Shown here: piece after piece, positions 8,791-17,400 of the stretch
Layout of the letters: every line of letters starts with the position of its first letter
Numbering within the stretch: position 1 is the first letter of the stretch
NCBI RefSeq assembly: GCF_008122525.1
Contig: NZ_VSRV01000001.1
Location: 2,790,001 to 2,854,000, forward strand
Reading direction: 5' to 3'
Origin: Marinomonas sp. IMCC 4694
GTDB lineage: Bacteria; Pseudomonadota; Gammaproteobacteria; Pseudomonadales; Marinomonadaceae
DNA: 64,000 nucleotides
Translations under genes and position numbers: made by a program
The notes under the pieces: model-generated
Told to the model about the DNA's origin: nothing
What the model saw: only the letters and a program-made list of their open reading frames with translations
Databases searched by the model: none

Positions 8791-9657
8791 TTACCACAAA
8801 CTCGCTTGCTCTTGACTACTTGGCAAAACCAATGTCGACTGGTAACCAGGACTTAGGCGCTGAATTTTTTGATCCAACATCGCTGCCAATGTCGGTGCGG
8901 CTATATTATCGGATGAATGCACAAACACAAATGGCGACAAGCCCTTGTCTAGCCACTGAACTAGCTTCACCGCCCACTGATCCAGCCAAACCTCATTATG
9001 CAATACATCTGGATGACCAATAAACCGGACCACAGGATACTCCGCTGTTGCAATAGGATGACAGGGAACTCTTGGTTTTTTGCTTTGCGCGTCTCTCAAA
9101 CTGTCACAATAGGCCGCTGTCGAAAACACAGGACGCGAATCCATGATTACCCTATTGACACGACGCGACGCCAATTCGGATAAAAATCTCGCCTCGTTAC
9201 CTTCCCCCTTATCAAAATACGACAAATTTCTTACTTCTACCGACAGCGGCGAAGACAAGCACCACATATCACACAAGGCGAGTATTCTCTCCAAAAAACG
9301 CTCATCCACTGTGGCGGGAAATTGCAACATAGTTGGCCCCAACTTCGGCACTAAAGGCTGCAACGAGCCAATAAACATCAACCAATCATGCTTAATATCC
9401 TGCCAAGGTCGATCCGCCATCCTATGTGTCACTGACTGTGGTGCCTTAAAACAAAATCGAAAACCCACCGGCACAGCATCAAACCAGCGCATCAGCTGCT
9501 CCGATTCCACGGTAGTATAAAACGTACTTCCCACCTCGACGGTAGAAAAAAAATCCGCATAGCACCCTATCCGCTGAGCCGCCGACAAAGAACTTGGGTA
9601 CAACCAATTCACCCACGCCGGATGTTGCCACTGAGCCATGCCGTAACCAATACTCAT
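8791..9657 (-). CDS. DUF72 family protein (YecE-like)
   Basis: 288-residue protein of the DUF72 TIM-barrel family. Family signs are the start GYGMAQWQHPAWVNWLYP, the segment FYTTVESEQLMRWFDAVP, and FRFCFKAPQSVTH. The catalytic role of DUF72 is not established. Its start codon overlaps the greB stop by 4 bases (ATGA), so the two are translationally coupled. The meaning of that pairing is unknown. Confidence 0.9.
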   Translation of the reverse strand: MSIGYGMAQWQHPAWVNWLYPSSLSAAQRIGCYADFFSTVEVGSTFYTTVESEQLMRWFDAVPVGFRFCFKAPQSVTHRMADRPWQDIKHDWLMFIGSLQPLVPKLGPTMLQFPATVDERFLERILALCDMWCLSSPLSVEVRNLSYFDKGEGNEARFLSELASRRVNRVIMDSRPVFSTAAYCDSLRDAQSKKPRVPCHPIATAEYPVVRFIGHPDVLHNEVWLDQWAVKLVQWLDKGLSPFVFVHSSDNIAAPTLAAMLDQKIQRLSPGYQSTLVLPSSQEQASLW

Positions 9658-10163
9658 ACAGAGGCGTCTCGATACACTATACTATCGACAAAATAAGTTT
9701 TCTCTCCACCTTCTAGGCGAATACTCACCTCATCACCCTCCTGCTTTTTTAACAACGCACGGGCAACAGGCGAATCGATACTAATATAGCCAACATGGTG
9801 ATCCAGCTCATCTGGCCCTACAATACGGTATTCTTTGCACTCACCAGCTTCGTCTTCCAGCGTTACCCACGCCCCAAAAAACACTCGTGTCAGGTCGCTT
9901 GGTAAACGATCCACCACGGTACAAACATCTAATCGCTTTTCAAGGTAACGTACACGACGATCAATGTCGCGCAACTGTCGCTTTCCGTATTGATATTCTG
10001 CATTTTCAGAACGATCGCCTTGAGCCGCCGCCTCACGAACCGTCTCCGTCACAGCGGGACGCTTTTCTTTCCAAAGATATTTTAGTTCTGCCAGTAAAGT
10101 CTGAGCACCTTCTTGCGTGATATAGGCAGATTTTGGCGGTGAAGGTGGACGATATCGACTCAT
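9654..10163 (-). CDS. greB: Transcription elongation factor GreB
   Basis: Rescues backtracked RNA polymerase by stimulating transcript cleavage. 169 residues. The N-terminal coiled coil begins YITQEGAQTLLAELKYLW and continues through RSENAEYQYGKRQLRDIDRR, whose acidic tip (D/E residues at the turn) enters the secondary channel. The C-terminal FKBP-like domain includes IDSPVARALLKKQEGDE. RSENAEYQYGK fits GreB better than GreA. It overlaps the downstream DUF72 gene by 4 bases. Confidence 0.95.
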   Translation of the reverse strand: MSRYRPPSPPKSAYITQEGAQTLLAELKYLWKEKRPAVTETVREAAAQGDRSENAEYQYGKRQLRDIDRRVRYLEKRLDVCTVVDRLPSDLTRVFFGAWVTLEDEAGECKEYRIVGPDELDHHVGYISIDSPVARALLKKQEGDEVSIRLEGGEKTYFVDSIVYRDASV

Positions 10164-10198
10164 AACACATCACTCAACAATCAACTAAAAATAAACAA

Positions 10199-10230
10199 AA
10201 ATGCCGCCAAACAAGCGCTCGACGGCATTC
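10199..10230 (-). terminator. Terminator after mscS-like gene
   Basis: AATGCCG pairs with CGGCATT around an 18-base interior that can pair further. Read on minus, the hairpin runs into CATTTTTGTTTATTTTTAG. It lies between the stop of the MscS-type gene and the start of greB. Confidence 0.7.
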
Positions 10231-10306
10231 ACTTTTACAGCACAGTTAAATCAACGCAGCCCCACTCAATACACTAGCCCTATACACAAAAAAATGGTCG
10301 AAATAC

Positions 10307-11137
10307 TCATGACTCCTGTTTATGAACATGCACGTCCATTTGAGGGTAAGGGATACCCACGCCTTGCTCATCAAAAGTGTATTTGATTTTTTCCAGTAGA
10401 TCGGCTCGAACCGTCCAGTAATCTCCAGAGGCAACCCAAGGACGTAGGAAAAAATTCACCGAACTGTCCGCAAGTTCTGATACTGCAATCAAACACTTAG
10501 GGTCTTTTAGAATGCGCTCATCGGCACTAACAATCTCTTCCATAATCTTTTTCGCCAAGCGAATATCAGCGTCGTAGCTGATGCCTACAACCAAATCCAA
10601 ACGACGAGTCGTCTCACGAGAAAAATTCACAATAGAACCATTCATAACAGAAGAGTTCGGAACAATAATAACTCGATTATCCGGCGTTCTAAGATAAGTA
10701 TGAAACAACTCAATCCGATTGACTGTGCCCATTTGACCACCGGCATCGATAAAATCGCCAGAACGAAACGGACGCAATAAAATGATTAACACACCGGATG
10801 CAAAATTAGACAACGACCCCTGAAGTGCAAGACCAACAGCCAAACCTGCCGCACCTAATATAGCAATGAAAGACGTTGTCTCTACACCCACTTGACCCAG
10901 CGCCATGAGCGCGATTCCCGCAAACATTAGAGCATAGAGAATACTTGAGGCAAAACCAGCAACCGCTTGATCTACAGAAGCTTTTAATAGTCGTTTTTCA
11001 CACCAATGGGCCACTTTACCGGCAACAAACTTACCCATAAAAAATATAACAAGACCAATAGCCAAATTGATCACACTGTCTACTAACCAAGGCATCATAT
11101 CCGCACCTTGGTTAAATAAAGTTTCTATTTCATTCAT
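10307..11137 (-). CDS. Small-conductance mechanosensitive channel, MscS type
   Basis: 276 residues, the size of Escherichia coli MscS (YggB). Three transmembrane helices occupy the first ~125 residues. The third carries the Gly/Ala-packed pore helix (GAAGLAVGLALQGSLSNFAS), followed by the beta domain (IILLRPFRSGDFIDAGGQMG) and a C-terminal alpha/beta domain. It opens under membrane tension and releases osmolytes during down-shock. It appears monocistronic: 36 bases separate it from the upstream small gene and a terminator lies downstream. Confidence 0.95.
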   Translation of the reverse strand: MNEIETLFNQGADMMPWLVDSVINLAIGLVIFFMGKFVAGKVAHWCEKRLLKASVDQAVAGFASSILYALMFAGIALMALGQVGVETTSFIAILGAAGLAVGLALQGSLSNFASGVLIILLRPFRSGDFIDAGGQMGTVNRIELFHTYLRTPDNRVIIVPNSSVMNGSIVNFSRETTRRLDLVVGISYDADIRLAKKIMEEIVSADERILKDPKCLIAVSELADSSVNFFLRPWVASGDYWTVRADLLEKIKYTFDEQGVGIPYPQMDVHVHKQES

Positions 11138-11173
11138 AATACTTTGATCCTTCTCTCTTCCATTTATAGTAAA

Positions 11174-11542
11174 TCAAATTAAACAGTCTGATTTATGCAG
11201 CCACTCATCGTACAACGACTCCAGCAGATCCACTCCTTGCTTGTTGAACACCATACAAAGACGGCCCTCTCTACGCTGTGTACCTTTTACACCACTCTCA
11301 TCTATCAGCGAGCATTGCTCGCGCAACGCGTCTAACGCATCGTTTCCTCGAACACTCATACCAATAAAAGCATGCCACTCACACTCAGGCAAGCGTCCAT
11401 GTATAGCCTTGCCAAGCAAATCTACGCATTGACTCTGGGTAAAGTTATAATAGGGTATTTTGGACTGGTGACGTATAAAAAACACCATTAACGCCACTAA
11501 CAGAAAAAAGAAACTGACGATCGATAACAATAATTCCAGCAT
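11174..11542 (-). CDS. Hypothetical single-pass membrane protein
   Basis: 122 residues, not recognised. An N-terminal hydrophobic helix (about 1-23, LELLLSIVSFFFLLVALMVF) precedes a soluble domain of about 95 residues with five cysteines and a C-terminal SDCLI. Its start ATG shares one base with the stop of the DUF2489 gene (TAATG), so it is translationally coupled to it. Both have one N-terminal helix and a small cytoplasmic domain, which suggests a joint, unknown role. Confidence 0.8.
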   Translation of the reverse strand: MLELLLSIVSFFFLLVALMVFFIRHQSKIPYYNFTQSQCVDLLGKAIHGRLPECEWHAFIGMSVRGNDALDALREQCSLIDESGVKGTQRREGRLCMVFNKQGVDLLESLYDEWLHKSDCLI

Positions 11543-12018
11543 TAGGATGTGAAGTCGTGCGCCAGTAATGCCACTCGAGCCCGTTGCAACTGACCATGAA
11601 ACTCCGTTTCATAACGATCCATTTCGAGTCGATACTTGATTCGTGCAGGTTTTGGTAATTCCCCCCACTGCTCATGAGTCGGAATATGCTGTGTTTTTTC
11701 GGTCAGTATGTAAAACGCTGAAATATCTGCATGCGCTGAGAAATCTTCCCTCAACTGGTCAAGCAAAAGCTTAATTCTGATGCTCGCCTCAATCCAACTC
11801 AACTCATCGGTACCAACAACTTTCAAAAGCACGTTAATACTGTCGATTCTCTTTTGTCGCTCCTCTTGGAACCGTATCTCACCGGCACGGATTCTTGCTT
11901 CCCTTGCTTGATTCCGCTTGAGCTGACGAAAAATACACCAAAGCGACACCGCGATCACAATCACGGAGCCGATTAAAAACACTAAAAACGCAGTAAAAGA
12001 CATATAAGGTCCTGTCAA
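11542..12018 (-). CDS. DUF2489 domain protein
   Basis: 158 residues. One N-terminal helix (about 8-30, FTAFLVFLIGSVIVIAVSLW) is followed by a charged coiled segment (KRNQAREARIRAGEIRFQEE) and the DUF2489 domain, recognised by SWIEASIRIKLLLDQL, FYILTEKTQHIPTHEQW and LPKPARIKYRLEMDRYE. The function of DUF2489 is unknown. It sits between an esterase gene (13 bases upstream) and a coupled small membrane protein gene, so the three are probably one operon. Confidence 0.85.
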   Translation of the reverse strand: MTGPYMSFTAFLVFLIGSVIVIAVSLWCIFRQLKRNQAREARIRAGEIRFQEERQKRIDSINVLLKVVGTDELSWIEASIRIKLLLDQLREDFSAHADISAFYILTEKTQHIPTHEQWGELPKPARIKYRLEMDRYETEFHGQLQRARVALLAHDFTS

Positions 12019-12031
12019 TTAAAATCAAAAA

Positions 12032-12700
12032 CTAAACCAGTCTTGCATTGAGCCATTCTGAAATATCTTGCACTTGCTCTGGGCAAACTGAATGCGGCAT
12101 ATCGTATGTATGATACTCCACTGAATAACCTTTCTCTGACAGCAAAGTTTTTGCTTTGACCGCCAATACTGGTGCCACAACAGAATCTTGCGTGCCATGC
12201 TGTATTAAAAAAGGCGTTCGACCGTTCGCAGATTCATTGGCCTCCACGATGGCATCATCACCAACTAAGTACGTTGACAGCGCCATAACGCCAGCTAACG
12301 CATGGTTTGTACGTAAGGAAACCTGATAAGCGATCACCCCGCCTTGAGAAAACCCCGCCAGAACGAGGCGGTTTGCGGCAATACCTTGATGAATTTGATC
12401 TTCTATGATGCCCTCAATTTGCTGACAAGATTCGTCGATGTTCGCCATGTCTACTTTGCGATCCAGCGACATTTCATAAATATCGTACCAAGCGCGCATG
12501 GTCATGCCGCCATTAACGGTCACTGGACGTTGTGGCGCATGAGGAAAAATGAAACGTATTTTCGCCATCGGCGATAAAGACAAAGCCGGCACTAAAGACT
12601 CAAAATCGTGCCCATCAGAGCCCAACCCGTGAAGCCAAATCACCACAGCCTCGGGCTTAGGATGGGTTTCAACCAACACATAGGGCAACAAATCAGTCAT
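12032..12700 (-). CDS. Carboxylesterase / phospholipase-type alpha/beta hydrolase
   Basis: 222 residues from the start used here. Shows IWLHGLGSDGHDFESLVP near the N terminus, the nucleophile elbow GFSQGG, a DSVVAP acid loop and a terminal histidine in DMPHSVCPEQ. This is the Ser-Asp-His triad layout of the EstB/YpfH carboxylesterase group, which hydrolyses short acyl esters and thioesters. The start at 12700 is preceded by TTTTGGAG at good spacing; an upstream in-frame ATG at 12727 lacks one. The natural substrate is unknown. Confidence 0.9.
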   Translation of the reverse strand: MTDLLPYVLVETHPKPEAVVIWLHGLGSDGHDFESLVPALSLSPMAKIRFIFPHAPQRPVTVNGGMTMRAWYDIYEMSLDRKVDMANIDESCQQIEGIIEDQIHQGIAANRLVLAGFSQGGVIAYQVSLRTNHALAGVMALSTYLVGDDAIVEANESANGRTPFLIQHGTQDSVVAPVLAVKAKTLLSEKGYSVEYHTYDMPHSVCPEQVQDISEWLNARLV

Positions 12701-13151
12701 ATTTAATACTCCAAAAGAAACACGCAATTATAATGCGCCTTAGCGTATCATATTGCGGTTATGGGCTCGATAGCCTACACCAAACCGTTCACCGAGACCG
12801 AGCCCTCCCTTAAAAACACACCATTAAAATCCTCTCAAACAACACAACCACAACAAACACGCAGAAAATAGATCAACATAAAAGCGACTAAAAACAACCA
12901 AAATGGAGCTAATCATTGTATTCACCATTAAAAACACAGAAAAAACGTTTTTTCCGCGACCAAGCATGGACGTTAGCGCGTAAAATAGTTTACATTTTGA
13001 GACTAAAGCTAGGCATAGTAAAAACACACGCTGAAATCATGAAATAATATGGCATCAGCAATAACATTGCTTCATGCTGACAACCGCTTCAAAGTACGCT
13101 GCACAAAGCACGGGATATAAAAGTAATGACCGACAAATTAAAGGCACAGCA
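12701..13151 (+). other. Intergenic region between esterase and flagellar genes
   Basis: About 450 bases, AT-rich, with the divergent promoters of the esterase and flgP units. It contains a perfect 16-base palindrome at 12939-12954 (six A, CG, six T inside G...C). I see no convincing sigma-28 or sigma-54 motif and no credible gene; a hydrophobic minus-strand frame at 12824-13027 was rejected. Confidence 0.6.
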
Positions 13152-13781
13152 ATGACCACAACACTTCGATTCTTTTTACTAGCTTTAGGCGCTGTCATCC
13201 TTACTGGTTGCCAAAACCTTAGTCAGCCAAGTGCAAGCGGAGAAGTATGCACCACCGTTTCACCCTGTAACGGCAATGCGGTCGGAAACAGCTCAACCAC
13301 CGCCTACACACAAAACAATGTTGGCAGCACAACCAACACCATTAGAATCATTAAACAAGAACCGATCTTAGTGACGGCGACAGGCTATGCCGCCGCTATG
13401 ACAAACAAGCGCCTTTCCGCTTCTCAGGCTCGTATTTTGTCTTTGCGCAGTTCTATGTTAGATGCTTACAGAAATCTTTCTGAACGAGTGTATGGCTTAA
13501 AAATTGACGGCTCCAGCTCACTGAGCAACATGGTCATGCAAAATGATGAACTTAGAACATACGTAGACGCATACCTAGTTGGCGCTAAAGTCGTATCACA
13601 ACGCGAACACGAAGATGGTACATTTGAAACCGTTGTTGAAATGGCGTTGCAAGAAAATTTCAGAGAATGCTTAACGTCCTCTAGCATCCAAACGGACCCA
13701 AACTGCAAAGTCCAACCAGGCTACCGCACTCTTAATGTTCAAAACACCACACCAACTTCAAACTTTTACAGCATTGAATAA
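13152..13781 (+). CDS. flgP: FlgP-like flagellar lipoprotein (LPP20 family)
   Basis: 209-residue lipoprotein: signal sequence with lipobox LTGC (ALGAVILTGCQNL), a low-complexity Ser/Thr/Asn stretch, then the LPP20 domain (LVTATGYAAAM ... VYGLKIDG). FlgP is an outer-membrane lipoprotein needed for the flagellar H-ring or basal disk in Vibrio and Campylobacter. The start at 13152 is preceded by AAAGG; a longer frame from 13074 would bury the signal peptide. flgT follows after 3 bases, which supports the flagellar assignment. No flgO is seen. Confidence 0.88.
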   Translation: MTTTLRFFLLALGAVILTGCQNLSQPSASGEVCTTVSPCNGNAVGNSSTTAYTQNNVGSTTNTIRIIKQEPILVTATGYAAAMTNKRLSASQARILSLRSSMLDAYRNLSERVYGLKIDGSSSLSNMVMQNDELRTYVDAYLVGAKVVSQREHEDGTFETVVEMALQENFRECLTSSSIQTDPNCKVQPGYRTLNVQNTTPTSNFYSIE

Positions 13782-13784
13782 GTC

Positions 13785-14978
13785 ATGTTGCTTTTGAATC
13801 GCACTGCCCTGATTACCCTAATCTGCTTGTCATCAGCACTGAGCTTTGCAAACAGTGTCGACGCTGAAGGCCAAGCCGTGATTTATGACAATGACATAGC
13901 CGATGCGCGTTATAGAGCAACACAACAAGCCATCAAACAAGCCGTCTTACAATCTGGCTCAAGAGTCAATGCTGAAGACACATTGAGCAACGGCGACCTT
14001 GAATCCAATTTAGAAATACGCAGTACAGGTCGAGTTCAGCAAGCGAGAATACTCTTTGAAGAACAAAATGGTGACTTTCTTAGCGTAATGGCCAGAGTTG
14101 AAGTTACGCCCGATTCACAATGCAGTACTGGGCCAACCAGCTACTACAAAAAGACCGTCGGTGTGACCGGATTTGAGCTTCAAACCCCACAACAAGCAAG
14201 CCTCGGTGAACTGAGCAACATCTCTCGCGAACTACCCAAACATTTCGCGGATGCCATTAATAAACAAGGTTATGTAAGAGCATTAACAGCAACAAACGTC
14301 GCCATCTACCCTGACCTTATCAACGCCCCCTCCTCTACGAATTACGATGGCTCACTTACAAATGTCACACGAATAAGTGAGCAACTTGGCGTACAATATG
14401 TCATCAGCGGCGTTATTCGAGATATTGGCGAAGTCTATCTCAGATTCCCCAATGATAAAGAAGCCGCAAAAAATTCGAATAGCGACCTAGATAAAGAAAG
14501 AAACTTTGTGGTCGATATTTACATTTACGATGGTTTCAGTGGCGCCTTGCTGTTTGAGCACAGATACAGTGAAGTCGGCAATTGGGACATTTCGGATCAT
14601 GCTAGGATTGGCTTTGGAAGCGCAAAATTTTGGACTATCCATTATGGCAAAGTAGTACAACAAGCTTTAAAAGAAAGCGCTTTGGACACCAGTGAACAGC
14701 TGCGCTGCCAGCCCTTCATTGCCAACATTTTTCGTACTGAAGGCAATAGAATACATATATCAGCGGGCTCACTCGCAGGCATCAAGCAAGGTGATAAATT
14801 TAATATTTACCGCCGATATGAGGTATTTAATCAGCTCCAATCTACGCAAACCCAGCTGAACAATGCCAATATCAGTGTTACAATTAAGCAAGTTCAGCCT
14901 AACTTTTCAGTAGGTGAATTGGTTGTTGATTCCAATATATTAAATGTTCAACAACAAGATGTCGTGATTGCCTGGTAA
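13785..14978 (+). CDS. flgT: Flagellar assembly protein FlgT
   Basis: 397 residues. A cleavable signal peptide (about 1-22, ending near SFAN) precedes an N-terminal domain with EGQAVIYDNDIADARYRATQ, a middle domain, and a C-terminal domain with RTEGNRIHISAGSLAGIKQG. FlgT forms the H-ring around the LP ring of polar sodium-driven flagella and is required for MotX/MotY assembly in Vibrio. It lies 3 bases after flgP. Confidence 0.88.
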   Translation: MLLLNRTALITLICLSSALSFANSVDAEGQAVIYDNDIADARYRATQQAIKQAVLQSGSRVNAEDTLSNGDLESNLEIRSTGRVQQARILFEEQNGDFLSVMARVEVTPDSQCSTGPTSYYKKTVGVTGFELQTPQQASLGELSNISRELPKHFADAINKQGYVRALTATNVAIYPDLINAPSSTNYDGSLTNVTRISEQLGVQYVISGVIRDIGEVYLRFPNDKEAAKNSNSDLDKERNFVVDIYIYDGFSGALLFEHRYSEVGNWDISDHARIGFGSAKFWTIHYGKVVQQALKESALDTSEQLRCQPFIANIFRTEGNRIHISAGSLAGIKQGDKFNIYRRYEVFNQLQSTQTQLNNANISVTIKQVQPNFSVGELVVDSNILNVQQQDVVIAW

Positions 14979-15031
14979 TTTCATACAACTGCGCCGAGAC
15001 TCAACGGCCACTTTATACTTTAGGATCAACA

Positions 15032-15262
15032 ATGAATAACGAACTACTACACCACCTAGAACAACGCATCAACGAAGCGGTTGAAGAAATTGGCTCTTTA
15101 CGTACGCGCATTTCAGAGCTAGAAATGCAAAATTACGAACTTAGCGAAGAAAAAAATGACATTCAAAACGCATTAACACAAACCAAAGAGCAGCAAACCA
15201 ACTGGGAATCATCACTTTCTCAGATGCTTAATCGCTTAAACCAAATGGACAACAAACAATGA
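15032..15262 (+). CDS. Short coiled-coil protein (ZapB/SlyX-like)
   Basis: 76 residues, nearly all predicted coiled coil, with heptad-like spacing of L and I (HHLEQRINEAVEEIGSLRTR, ISELEMQNYELSEEKN). It resembles small division or scaffold coiled coils such as ZapB, but no family can be assigned. It starts 53 bases after flgT and overlaps the next gene by 4 bases (ATGA). The context suggests a structural or adaptor role in the flagellar operon; this is inference. Confidence 0.8.
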   Translation: MNNELLHHLEQRINEAVEEIGSLRTRISELEMQNYELSEEKNDIQNALTQTKEQQTNWESSLSQMLNRLNQMDNKQ

Positions 15263-15732
15263 GATCACTTCTTCTTGCAACTTTAGTTTTAGTGAGTGCG
15301 CACGCATCAGCTGAAGGACAAATTGCGAGTCTGGTGACGTTTGAATCTGCCGCTGCTCGTCCCGACAATACGATGGGGCAGAAAAATATAACATCCATTT
15401 TAAATGCATCAATGGAATACACACTCCCCGAGAACATTTCTTTCTATGGAGGGTTTTCCTTTGTGATTGGCGAAAAATTTGAAAGCGCCGTGACCCTTGG
15501 CTCTCGCTTTTACAGCGCCACGCCGGCCTTTCAAATATTCCCTGGCATTCCAATGTGGTCATTTATTGGTGGTGGCGTGTCCTTTATGGACGATACCGTC
15601 TACTACCCAGAAGCTGGCTTTCGCGTAGCAACATCGGATACATCACGACTCGATGTGTATATTAAAATACTCAACAGTAGCGATGACACTTACGACAAAC
15701 ATGTGATGGTTGGCGCTGGACTTACGTTTTAA
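15259..15732 (+). CDS. Small outer-membrane beta-barrel-like protein
   Basis: 157 residues, not assigned to a family. A signal peptide (about 1-18, VLVSAHASA) is followed by alternating polar and apolar strands rich in aromatic and glycine residues (YGGFSFVIGEKF, SFIGGGVSFMDD), ending in GAGLTF. The terminal phenylalanine is typical of barrel proteins inserted by BamA. Translationally coupled to the upstream coiled-coil gene. A role with the H-ring proteins is possible but unproven. Confidence 0.8.
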   Translation: MRSLLLATLVLVSAHASAEGQIASLVTFESAAARPDNTMGQKNITSILNASMEYTLPENISFYGGFSFVIGEKFESAVTLGSRFYSATPAFQIFPGIPMWSFIGGGVSFMDDTVYYPEAGFRVATSDTSRLDVYIKILNSSDDTYDKHVMVGAGLTF

Positions 15733-15737
15733 CTAAA

Positions 15738-15905
15738 ATGACATTATTTCGTATTTTCATTATTAGTTTTTTAATCGCTATGGCGTTTACTTGGTGGCAA
15801 AGTGATAACAGTATCAATATCACCTTACCCGATGAAGGTCAGCGCAATGAAATGATTGGCACAAGTAACACGCCCAACATTCCGTTAACGCCAATTAAAG
15901 ATTGA
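15738..15905 (+). CDS. 55-residue single-pass membrane peptide
   Basis: A small frame with ATG at 15738, 5 bases after the beta-barrel gene's stop, and TGA at 15903-15905; the next gene starts 13 bases later. The peptide has one hydrophobic helix (LFRIFIISFLIAMAFTWW, about 3-20) and a polar tail with TNPs-like Thr/Asn/Pro spacing (TSNTPNIPLTPIKD). Tight packing between two coding genes and a clean signal-anchor pattern support it as real. Function unknown. Confidence 0.7.
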   Translation: MTLFRIFIISFLIAMAFTWWQSDNSINITLPDEGQRNEMIGTSNTPNIPLTPIKD

Positions 15906-15918
15906 GCTTTGTGTTTTT

Positions 15919-16884
15919 ATGGAAAAACTTATTACCACACTCGAAGCGAAAATCACCTCGCTGATTGAACAATTAGACATTGCTCACGAGGAAATACAAC
16001 AGTTAAAGGGGAAAACATCCTCCACCATTGAGTACAGCGCTTCAATGGACCTATTGCAACAGATGGCAGACCGGTCAACAGAAGATCAATTGCAACTTTA
16101 TATCGAAGATTCTCTTGATCCTTTGGAAACCTCCCCTCCTTCTGAGCAAGCAATACCATCAAGCCCAGTTGACCCACAACCGGACATTGATCTATTGCAC
16201 GAGCTTGCTGATAACAGCACCACAACCACGACAACAGAACAGATTGATTACATGACCACACAACAACCTGAGCTTGACGGCTTGCAAAAAGACGACATAC
16301 TAGTAGACACCAAAAACACTAGCGTACATGAAGCAAGTGAAAGCACCACAGAGGCAGCGACATTGACGCCTGAACAAAAAAAGCGTCAGAAAAATCAAAA
16401 AAACAACCGTCGCCTAATCAAATTGCTTGAAGACCGTTACCCCAAAGCGTTTGACTGGAATCAACCTAAACCACTGAAAGTCGGCATAGACAAAGATATG
16501 GTATTAGACGATAACTTTAATGCCAGCAAACAAAAACGCGCTTTAGCCGCTTACACTCGCTCAGACCGCTATAAAAAATGCCTATTGTCTGGTCAGCCAC
16601 GAATTGACCTTGAAGGCACTGCAGTTAATAACGAACCCGCCTTACCGGACTCTATGATCCCTAAAAAGGCAAAAACAACCACAACAGGCAGACCGATGAG
16701 AGACAGAACTTCGTCACCATCGCCAAAGTCAAAACACAAAGCCCGATTCAGCGCAGATAAAAACAAAGCCAAAATTGAACCTAAAGTAGCAAAAGAGGCA
16801 ACACCAAAGCAGGATGATGTTTACGACAACTTATCTGCCGAAGATCGCATGAAGGCAAAACTAGAAAAACTACTAAATAAATAA
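15919..16884 (+). CDS. ProQ/FinO-domain RNA-binding protein with long N-terminal extension
   Basis: 321 residues. A short coiled coil comes first (about 1-32, TTLEAKITSLIEQLDIAHEE), then an acidic, Thr/Ser/Gln-rich linker to about 150, a ProQ/FinO domain (about 152-235; LLEDRYPKAFDW, PKPLKVGIDKDM, AAYTRSDRYKKCLLSG, PRIDLEG), and a basic Lys-rich tail. FinO-domain proteins bind structured 3' ends and stabilise or pair small RNAs. The linker carries two copies of a motif: MDLLQQMADRST (43-54) and IDLLHELADNST (90-101). Last gene of the flgP-flgT run. It is much longer at the N terminus than ProQ (about 230 residues). RNA targets are unknown. Confidence 0.85.
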   Translation: MEKLITTLEAKITSLIEQLDIAHEEIQQLKGKTSSTIEYSASMDLLQQMADRSTEDQLQLYIEDSLDPLETSPPSEQAIPSSPVDPQPDIDLLHELADNSTTTTTTEQIDYMTTQQPELDGLQKDDILVDTKNTSVHEASESTTEAATLTPEQKKRQKNQKNNRRLIKLLEDRYPKAFDWNQPKPLKVGIDKDMVLDDNFNASKQKRALAAYTRSDRYKKCLLSGQPRIDLEGTAVNNEPALPDSMIPKKAKTTTTGRPMRDRTSSPSPKSKHKARFSADKNKAKIEPKVAKEATPKQDDVYDNLSAEDRMKAKLEKLLNK

Positions 16885-16893
16885 CGAAAAGTG

Positions 16894-16920
16894 TTTACAT
16901 GGCAATGCGGTGCGTATACT
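16894..16920 (+). promoter_or_regulatory. Candidate promoter of tRNA-Tyr
   Basis: TTTACA (16894-16899) and TATACT (16915-16920) with a 15-base spacer, followed by a G+C-rich stretch (CGTCCCGC) like the discriminator of stable RNA promoters, 17 bases before the tRNA. The spacer is shorter than optimal. Confidence 0.5.
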
Positions 16921-16937
16921 ATACGTCCCGCTGCTGT

Positions 16938-17021
<84 letters not shown>

Positions 17022-17400
17022 TTAATTTTTATCTGAAGTTAATGTTTTGCAGATTCAAGAAAAATCCAAGCACCTTTCAATAAGTAAACTTCAAAAAGCA
17101 TAAGTACCATGCTTTATCTGGATAAAACCACACCTTAAGCACAGACTTATCCACATTTTATTAAAAAATCACAACCCCCCATTAATGCCACCCCACTAAG
17201 ACCACACCAAATCACTAGAACCAACCATTCATAACATGTCACGTACAACATGTCATACACAACAAACAAGACACAAGCACGAACCAAAAACTAAGAATAA
17301 GGCAGATAGGCAGATAGGCAGATAGATAAGCTATCTTTAGAAATAAGTAAGAGACAGGATAAAAGACAATAAAAAAGAAATGAGAAGGCAAGGACAAAAA
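17022..17400 (+). other. Intergenic region between tRNA-Tyr and the minus-strand tRNA cluster
   Basis: 379 AT-rich bases without a credible gene. It contains an 8-base tandem repeat GGCAGATA in three copies (17301-17324), next to a small palindrome (AGATAAGCTATCT), and two direct copies of ACATGTCA near 17230-17255. The minus-strand tRNA transcript must end here, and its T-rich strand may supply termination. Confidence 0.6.
17301..17324. repeat. Tandem repeat, GGCAGATA x 3
   Basis: Three exact copies of an 8-base unit, followed by a partial copy (GATA). Lies about 77 bases downstream of the last tRNA of the minus-strand cluster. Confidence 0.9.

Noticed and set aside
12824..13027. Hydrophobic minus-strand frame of 67 codons upstream of flgP
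   Set aside because: No ribosome-binding site; composition follows AT-rich intergenic sequence; no recognisable pattern.
12728..13151. Sigma-28 or sigma-54 flagellar promoter before flgP
   Set aside because: TAAAG and TGGCA words occur but none has correct partner spacing.
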